Of a stretch of 9,449 nucleotides of DNA, positions 5,182 through 9,449 are shown one piece after another. Source of the DNA: a candidate division CSSED10-310 bacterium (lineage in GTDB: Bacteria > CSSED10-310 > JAFGDC01). The translations under genes were made by a program, and so were the position numbers. Every line of letters begins with the position of its first letter. The first letter of the stretch is position 1. The DNA lies in NCBI GenBank assembly GCA_016932295.1, contig JAFGDC010000365.1, forward strand, positions 1 to 9,449. Reading direction: 5' to 3'. The notes beneath the pieces are model-generated. The model saw only the letters and a list, made by a program, of their open reading frames with translations. It did not search any database and was not told the DNA's origin.

Positions 5182-7761
5182 TCAGTCCACAACACCGCTG
5201 TAACGGAATCCCGCCCAATAATACGGATGGGTCAATCCTGCACCCTTGGCGCGGATAGCCATCTGGCCTCGCCGCAGCGCCTCGTACGCCGGCGAACCGG
5301 CGAATAAACTCCGGTAGAACGCTTCGATCATGGTGACCACCGCGGCGGTGTCCGCGACATCCCATAGACTGGCGACCACCCGTGGTGTGCCGGTTGCCTG
5401 AAAACCCCATGACATGCCTACCAGGTCTTCGCCGAACATCCGGCAACCGGCGCCGGAATAGCAGGACGCCAAAAACATCAGGTACTGCGGATGAGTGTTG
5501 CCGGCCGCGACTTCATCGAAATAGAGCCGGCCGGGATCATGCTCGTCGACGGGATAAAGCTGGAAGTACGAAAGTCGCGGGTGTATGGCATCGACATAGC
5601 CGTGCGAAGTGATGTGAAGGATGTCGCTCAGGCCGCGCAGATCGAGGATCGATGCCTTCGAGCACCGGGCATCCAGGTGGAAGGTGAAAGGCGCGGTGTC
5701 CATGACGCGAAGCACCCCGACTTCCGCACCCACCGCCGGCAGGCTGCGGAGCAGGGATCCGGACGGATAGGTACATATTCCGCAATAGTCGCAACGCGGT
5801 CTGGACGGCAGAGGTCTGGCCGTCTGGGTCAATTGGTGAAGCGAGATGAGACTTGGAATGGAGCCGACGGGTACGAACTCCATGAGGCATGAGCCGCGAT
5901 GACCCGGGAACGGGAGTACCGCGAAGGGAATGGCGGCGATGGCACCACTTGCGATGAAGAAAAGCGGCTGCTCGGCTTCCAGATGGTCGGCGAATGGTTC
6001 GAGCAGCAGCTCGCCGAGGCGCTCGGCTGGTTCACTGAATTCGTCGCTGTGACCGGCGATGGCGGTTAAAAGCCGTTGCGTTGCTTCTTCCATCTGTTCC
6101 GGTGTGACCTTGAGGGTTTCAACGAGAACCATGCCGTCCTTTATCAGGAAAACGAACACCGCTCCGACTATGGAGTGAATATAAATCACCTGCGCCCGGC
6201 CGGCGAGTTGCGCTATCACCTGCTGAACGAGTGCCGCCTGGGTGTCGAAACGCACGGTGAATGCATCCCCGCCTTCCTCCGACAGACGCTTCACCAGGTT
6301 ACGGCTTCTGTAGGATTCGATGTAGTTGAGCGCAGTCAAGACATCCTTCCGGTGCACGATCTGCAATTCCGTCAAGCCGTCGTAAATGCTCCGTTCAGCC
6401 TGCAGATACATGCTGCGGGACTGGTCCAGCTCCACCAGGTCGACATTCGCCAACAACTCGTACGCACGAAGATAGTACTCTCCGGCACCCTCATCATCAC
6501 CAAGAAACCGGCAATAAAGGGCGGCATTGACGGCGGTATCCAGCGCGCTGCTGATGCTTCCACTGGCAAGCGCATCGCCAAGACTCGCTTCATAGACATC
6601 CCGTGACAAGGGGATGGATTCCCGACAGATCAAACTGACAAGACTTTTCCGATAGTCCTGGGCGGTATCGTTTCCGCCGGAAACATCCTGATCGTCCAGC
6701 CCGTCCAGAGCCTTGACAGCAGCCCTGGCTTCCTGGCAGGAACCCGCGTGGTAGGCGATGGAAAAGCGGTCCAACAGCGCGGTGGGTGCCGTTGACCCCA
6801 CAGCCGACTCCACCTTTCCGAGATAACTTTTTGCACGATCGAAATCATCGGTCTCATGCACCAGCAAATCGATGCAATTGTGAGCCGAAATCCGAATGGC
6901 ATAGGGATCATCCAATGACTCCCCGTACGCCAGCGCCAAGTTGAAAAAGCACATGGCGCCGTCAACGGAGCCGCTGTCACCCCAGTAATTGCCGAGATAG
7001 TTCATGGTCCGCCACGCATCGTTGTACAGCCGTCTTTTCACCTGATACTTCAGGCACTCGCTGAAGAGCTGACGCGCCTGCTCATAACGCAGCAGCCGAC
7101 GCCTGGTGACACCGAGAGTACCCAGACACTTCACCATCAAGTGATCCGGAGTGCCGCTCGAGTATGCATCCCTCACCGCCTGGCAATACCTGTCAGCCAG
7201 AACATAGTCCTTGATGCTGTGCGCGATGTTGCCGGATAAGATGCCGAGAAACCGAACCTCCTCCCGCACGCCGATGTCATTGTATAACCGGCTGGCTTCA
7301 TCCAGCAGGGCGAGCGTCTCCCGCGGATTACCCGCATCCAATTGCGCCTTCGCCTCTTTCACGAGTTCCCGCGCCGCCTGGAATCGTTGTATTTCCGCAG
7401 GAGAAAGCGACAAGATCCGAGTGACGCTCGGCGCTAATAACGATCCCTCAATCTGATGATCATAGGCTTCGGTCAATACGTTCAGATACCCGCTGATCAC
7501 CCGCGCCGCCGGCGCCGCGCCGGACTGCCGACATTCCAGGTAACGCATCGAGAGTTTGCGGATGACATCGTACTGCCTCGCGGTCAGATCACCCGCCTGG
7601 AGCTGCATCGGGCGCCGTACGGAAGGGTACGGTGTGATACCCAGATAGGTGACCAGGCTCTGATGACCTGCCACCAATATCTGCGCACCGAGAAAAATCA
7701 CGGAACCGAGCAGCACGGCTGTACGACATGGGGAAAAGCATTTCAGAGTTGGATACCTCAC
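5182..7761 (-). CDS. Membrane-anchored TPR-CHAT domain cysteine peptidase
   Basis: Numbered from the GTG at 7761, the product has 859 residues. Residues 2-13 are basic, then about 14-32 form a hydrophobic signal-anchor with no lipobox, suggesting a cytoplasmic N-terminus and an exported body. Residues about 130-450 are a helical array with degenerate TPR character (NPRETLALLDEASRLY, RYEQARQLFSECLKY). From about 525 to the end is a CHAT domain (caspase/HetF associated with TPRs): VIYIHSIVGAVFVFLIKDG, then DILHITSHGYVD with catalytic His720, LMFLASCYSGAG with catalytic Cys767, VVASLWDVADTA, and the terminal HPYYWAGFRYSG. The dyad is intact, so proteolytic activity is plausible; the substrate is unknown. 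A CxxCxxC cluster (Cys657, 660, 663) lies inside the domain. The frame opens at a TTG (7776), but the promoter puts the transcript start at about 7775, so GTG is chosen although neither start has a clear Shine-Dalgarno site. Confidence 0.9.
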   Translation of the reverse strand: MRYPTLKCFSPCRTAVLLGSVIFLGAQILVAGHQSLVTYLGITPYPSVRRPMQLQAGDLTARQYDVIRKLSMRYLECRQSGAAPAARVISGYLNVLTEAYDHQIEGSLLAPSVTRILSLSPAEIQRFQAARELVKEAKAQLDAGNPRETLALLDEASRLYNDIGVREEVRFLGILSGNIAHSIKDYVLADRYCQAVRDAYSSGTPDHLMVKCLGTLGVTRRRLLRYEQARQLFSECLKYQVKRRLYNDAWRTMNYLGNYWGDSGSVDGAMCFFNLALAYGESLDDPYAIRISAHNCIDLLVHETDDFDRAKSYLGKVESAVGSTAPTALLDRFSIAYHAGSCQEARAAVKALDGLDDQDVSGGNDTAQDYRKSLVSLICRESIPLSRDVYEASLGDALASGSISSALDTAVNAALYCRFLGDDEGAGEYYLRAYELLANVDLVELDQSRSMYLQAERSIYDGLTELQIVHRKDVLTALNYIESYRSRNLVKRLSEEGGDAFTVRFDTQAALVQQVIAQLAGRAQVIYIHSIVGAVFVFLIKDGMVLVETLKVTPEQMEEATQRLLTAIAGHSDEFSEPAERLGELLLEPFADHLEAEQPLFFIASGAIAAIPFAVLPFPGHRGSCLMEFVPVGSIPSLISLHQLTQTARPLPSRPRCDYCGICTYPSGSLLRSLPAVGAEVGVLRVMDTAPFTFHLDARCSKASILDLRGLSDILHITSHGYVDAIHPRLSYFQLYPVDEHDPGRLYFDEVAAGNTHPQYLMFLASCYSGAGCRMFGEDLVGMSWGFQATGTPRVVASLWDVADTAAVVTMIEAFYRSLFAGSPAYEALRRGQMAIRAKGAGLTHPYYWAGFRYSGVVD

Positions 7762-7781
7762 CTTGTTAGCGGACAACTGCT

Positions 7782-7809
7782 ATTGTAACCGCAGCTACCG
7801 AACTGTCAA
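7782..7809 (-). promoter_or_regulatory. Near-consensus sigma-70 promoter of the CHAT gene
   Basis: On the minus strand TTGACA (7809-7804) is followed after 16 nt by TACAAT (7787-7782), matching five of six -10 consensus bases. The expected start of transcription, near 7775, falls inside the TTG at the beginning of the open frame. Hence initiation is more likely at the GTG at 7761, with a leader of about 14 nt. Confidence 0.72.
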
Positions 7810-8030
7810 CGAAAGCGAGGATTCCCTCATCCACCGCCGGTGCTTGGGAAAGGCATCATGCAGGTCTGATGGACGCATTTCGGGGGCAATAGCTCCGTCC
7901 TTGGAACAATGTGCCCGTTACCATCTGCGATTGACTTGATTGAAGGTACAATTGAGCGTCGCAAAACCATGGTTACCAACGTTTCGCAGCAAAGATTACA
8001 GGATTCCGGGTACGACCCCGTTGGGGGATG
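7810..8030. other. Intergenic region upstream of the CHAT gene
   Basis: No supported gene on either strand. A minus-strand frame at 7827-8063 runs through the terminator hairpin, lacks a ribosome-binding site and shows no domain pattern. Apart from the CHAT promoter at its left end and the terminator at its right end, I see nothing identifiable here. Confidence 0.5.
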
Positions 8031-8070
8031 AATAAAAATTTGAGCGGGTGCCCTATTGGCCACCCGCTCA
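8031..8070 (-). terminator. Intrinsic terminator of the small orphan gene
   Basis: A perfect 10-bp inverted repeat, TGAGCGGGTG (8041-8050) with CACCCGCTCA (8061-8070), encloses a 10-nt loop. On the minus strand it is followed by AATTTTTATT (8040-8031). It lies about 105 nt past the stop at 8176 and should separate this transcript from the CHAT gene further downstream. Confidence 0.85.
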
Positions 8071-8175
8071 TGCTGCAGATTTCAATCACCATCTTGGTGA
8101 ATGCTGGTGTTGAGAAGATCGCGCCGGACAAAAACCGACAGGGCCCGCCGCCCACTCGTCCTTGCCCGGTATCAA

Positions 8176-8640
8176 TCAAAGCCCGAAACTGATCTCGTAC
8201 GGAGGATCCTCTTCATCCTGGTATCCGGGAATCTTGGCATCGGCGAAGTCAAGCTTAACGACGTAGGTGCCGGATGTGTAATCGCTCAAATCGTACGACT
8301 TGTGGGCACCAAAATAGGTCAGGGTCACCGTGCCGGTGCCGCCTGAATACTCGAGCTTCATACATGAAGCAGTAAAAGAGCAGGCACCTCCGTAAATCTC
8401 GAAGAGGTATGGAAACGAGGCGTTCAATGGGACGGTGAAGGCACGCGTGCTCGCACCCAGTGACGTACCACTGCCGTTGCTCAAGGTGATGCCGACCTCA
8501 CCATCTTCGTCCTCATCGTCCCATAACACGGAACCGCCGCGCCAGTCTTCGTAGATCTTGCTGAGCTTGACTCCATAACCTTCCACGGTGTCGTTGTTTT
8601 TCTTAAATCCGCCGCCGCCGAACTCGATCCTGAAAGCCAT
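8176..8640 (-). CDS. Small acidic beta-rich protein of unknown function with a DxDxDG loop
   Basis: I do not recognise this 154-residue protein. The gene is well supported: an ATG at 8640, AAAGGAG 6 nt upstream, an intact frame and a strong terminator downstream. There is no signal peptide or membrane helix, so it is probably cytoplasmic unless exported in another way. It begins with a Gly-rich segment (FGGGGFKKNND, 7-17) and then has an acidic stretch (41-48) that fits DxDxDG (Asp42, Asp44, Asp46, Gly47), as in calcium-binding loops, although the acidic residue expected at position 12 of a classical EF-hand loop is absent. From residue 50 on, alternating hydrophobic, Ser/Thr/Gly and aromatic residues (GTVTLTYFG, GTYVVKLDF) suggest a beta-sandwich. 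Two Cys (87, 93) lie close together. The C-terminus is acidic and Pro-containing. It has the same orientation as the CHAT gene but is separated from it by a terminator. Confidence 0.82.
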   Translation of the reverse strand: MAFRIEFGGGGFKKNNDTVEGYGVKLSKIYEDWRGGSVLWDDEDEDGEVGITLSNGSGTSLGASTRAFTVPLNASFPYLFEIYGGACSFTASCMKLEYSGGTGTVTLTYFGAHKSYDLSDYTSGTYVVKLDFADAKIPGYQDEEDPPYEISFGL

Positions 8641-8646
8641 GATGCA

Positions 8647-8653
8647 CTCCTTT
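8647..8653 (-). promoter_or_regulatory. Shine-Dalgarno site of the small orphan gene
   Basis: AAAGGAG on the minus strand lies 6 nt before the ATG at 8640, a good spacing that supports this start and the reality of the gene. Confidence 0.8.
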
Positions 8654-8751
8654 GATTGAACTGGTTAACCTGTTCATCTCCTCCAATAAGGTAAAGACGC
8701 AGTGCGGCACACATCGTGACCTCGATTTTCACTTTTTTCCCAATTTTTTAC

Positions 8752-8776
8752 TGTGACGGGCCGTTACATCGTCACA
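8752..8776. promoter_or_regulatory. Candidate operator: overlapping inverted repeats upstream of the orphan gene
   Basis: TGTGACGG-G-CCGTTACA (8752-8768) is an 8+1+8 inverted repeat with one mismatch. TGTGACG (8752-8758) also pairs perfectly with CGTCACA (8770-8776). A related sequence, ACATCGTGAC (8711-8720), resembles ACATCGTCAC (8766-8775). The position, just beyond the T-tracts and about 110 nt upstream of the ATG, would suit a regulator-binding site, but no regulator gene is adjacent. Confidence 0.3.
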
Positions 8777-8952
8777 AGCAGCCGGTAACATTCTGGAGCC
8801 CTCGAGCATACGATCTTACCAGCCCATGATAACGATATCGTTTCCGGTTTGGAGACGAGATGTTGGATCATCCCGCAAGACGAGGGTCAATCATGGCATC
8901 GAACAGGATCCGTTCATTGGAGTCGGGGCGACGGTCACCCTGAAGAGGTGGT

Positions 8953-9449
8953 TCAGACCCGCATGGAATCGGTTTCCATTTTGGGATCCAGGGCATCCCG
9001 CAAGCCATCGCCGAGAAAATTAAAACTCAGCACGGTGATCATGATGGCCAACCCGGGGAAGATCGTCAGGTGGGGTGCTTCAAGCAGGAAATCCACGCCT
9101 TCATCCAACAGGGCGCCCCAACTGGGCGTGGGAGGCTGCACCCCGAGACCGAGGAAGCTCAATCCGGCCTCAGCGATGATGGCTCCGGCGATGCCGAGAG
9201 TGGCTTGCACGAGCACGGGGGCGAGGATATTCGGGATGATGTGGCGGACGATGATTCTGACTGGACCGGCGCCCAGGGCCCGCGCCGCCTCGACATACTC
9301 CTGTTCCCGGACCACCAGGACCTGACCGCGGACCAATCGGGCGAAACCCACCCAGCCCATGATGCAGAGAGCCAGGATGACGTGATCGATGGCTGGTCCC
9401 AGGATGGCCACCATTGCAATGGCCAGAAGGATGCCGGGGAAAGCCAGCA
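8953..9449 (-). CDS. ABC transporter permease of the dipeptide/oligopeptide/nickel type (DppC/OppC-like), 5' end outside window
   Basis: The frame is open to the right edge, so only the last 164 residues are visible. The tail of the FPGILLAIAMVAILGP helix, then GQVLVVREQEYVEAARALGAG followed by RHIIPN, is the classic EAA loop through which binding-protein-dependent permeases contact their ATPase. EAGLSFLGLGVQPPTPSWG and the ending FNFLGDGLRDALDPK are diagnostic of the DppC/OppC branch (BPD_transp_1, PF00528). The protein is an inner-membrane subunit that, with a DppB-like partner, two ATPases and a periplasmic binding protein, imports peptides, nickel or related solutes; the substrate cannot be told from this piece. 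The usual downstream ATPase gene does not follow: after a 312-nt gap comes the unrelated orphan gene, so dppC-like is the last transporter gene here. Remaining components would lie to the right of the window or elsewhere. Confidence 0.93.
   Translation of the reverse strand, partial: LAFPGILLAIAMVAILGPAIDHVILALCIMGWVGFARLVRGQVLVVREQEYVEAARALGAGPVRIIVRHIIPNILAPVLVQATLGIAGAIIAEAGLSFLGLGVQPPTPSWGALLDEGVDFLLEAPHLTIFPGLAIMITVLSFNFLGDGLRDALDPKMETDSMRV

Larger units (their letters stand above)
8641..8952. other. Intergenic region upstream of the orphan gene, with palindromes and phased T-tracts
   Basis: About 310 nt without a convincing gene. It is AT-richer than its surroundings near 8725-8750, where two TTTTTT runs (8733-8738 and 8744-8749) are spaced by 11 nt. 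Next to them is an imperfect 17-bp palindrome (8752-8768), and further upstream a perfect 12-bp palindrome, AACGATATCGTT (8831-8842). No clear -35/-10 pair for the orphan gene and no terminator for the ABC permease gene were found. Confidence 0.5.

Noticed and set aside
7827..8063. Minus-strand 78-residue frame upstream of the CHAT gene
   Set aside because: It starts inside the terminator hairpin, has no ribosome-binding site and no recognisable composition.
5182..8640. A CRISPR-linked or gasdermin-linked CHAT system
   Set aside because: No repeat array, Cas-like gene or pore-forming candidate is visible in the window; the small neighbour has no membrane-active features.
8640..8676. Short minus-strand leader ORF starting at an ATG after GGAGGAG
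   Set aside because: The Shine-Dalgarno-like run directly abuts the ATG, leaving no usable spacing, and the frame runs into the orphan gene out of phase.

Overview
The window looks like an ordinary stretch of bacterial chromosome, GC-rich overall, with AT-rich patches only in some intergenic regions. A double-cluster ferredoxin, a GT-C/UbiA lipid-carrier pair and a membrane-anchored TPR-CHAT protein would fit an environmental, probably anaerobic or facultative Gram-negative, for example a deltaproteobacterial-type lineage. This placement is an inference: no rRNA, tRNA or lineage-specific marker is present. I see no tRNA, rRNA, CRISPR array, insertion sequence or phage gene.

Left part (1-4113). 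The window opens inside a plus-strand gene whose visible C-terminus resembles the end of a GAF-type sensory domain followed by a charged helix. Facing it is a tightly packed minus-strand operon, read right to left: a UbiA-family prenyltransferase (3232-4113), a GT39-like multi-pass glycosyltransferase (1564-3222) and a tRNA-dihydrouridine synthase (582-1574). The first two are 9 nt apart and the last two overlap by 11 nt. The first two plausibly belong to one lipid-linked sugar pathway. The Dus protein is a housekeeping tRNA-modification enzyme that shares the transcript.

Middle (4114-5181). A 499-nt divergent intergenic region carries a good sigma-70-type promoter and a strong Shine-Dalgarno site for a small plus-strand gene (4613-5008). 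Its product has an unusual plan: a membrane helix, a coiled-coil stalk, then a 2[4Fe-4S] ferredoxin domain. A clean intrinsic terminator follows.

Right part (5182-9449, minus strand). A long gene encodes a predicted membrane-anchored TPR-CHAT cysteine peptidase with an intact His/Cys dyad. Its own near-consensus promoter lies so close to the ORF that a GTG start at 7761 is favoured over the TTG at 7776. Upstream of it, separated by a strong terminator, is a well-supported small gene for a 154-residue beta-rich acidic orphan protein with a DxDxDG loop. The window ends inside a DppC/OppC-type ABC permease gene.

The least explained parts are the anchored CHAT protein with the nearby orphan gene and the membrane-tethered ferredoxin. 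No link between them is shown by the sequence; it rests on proximity alone.
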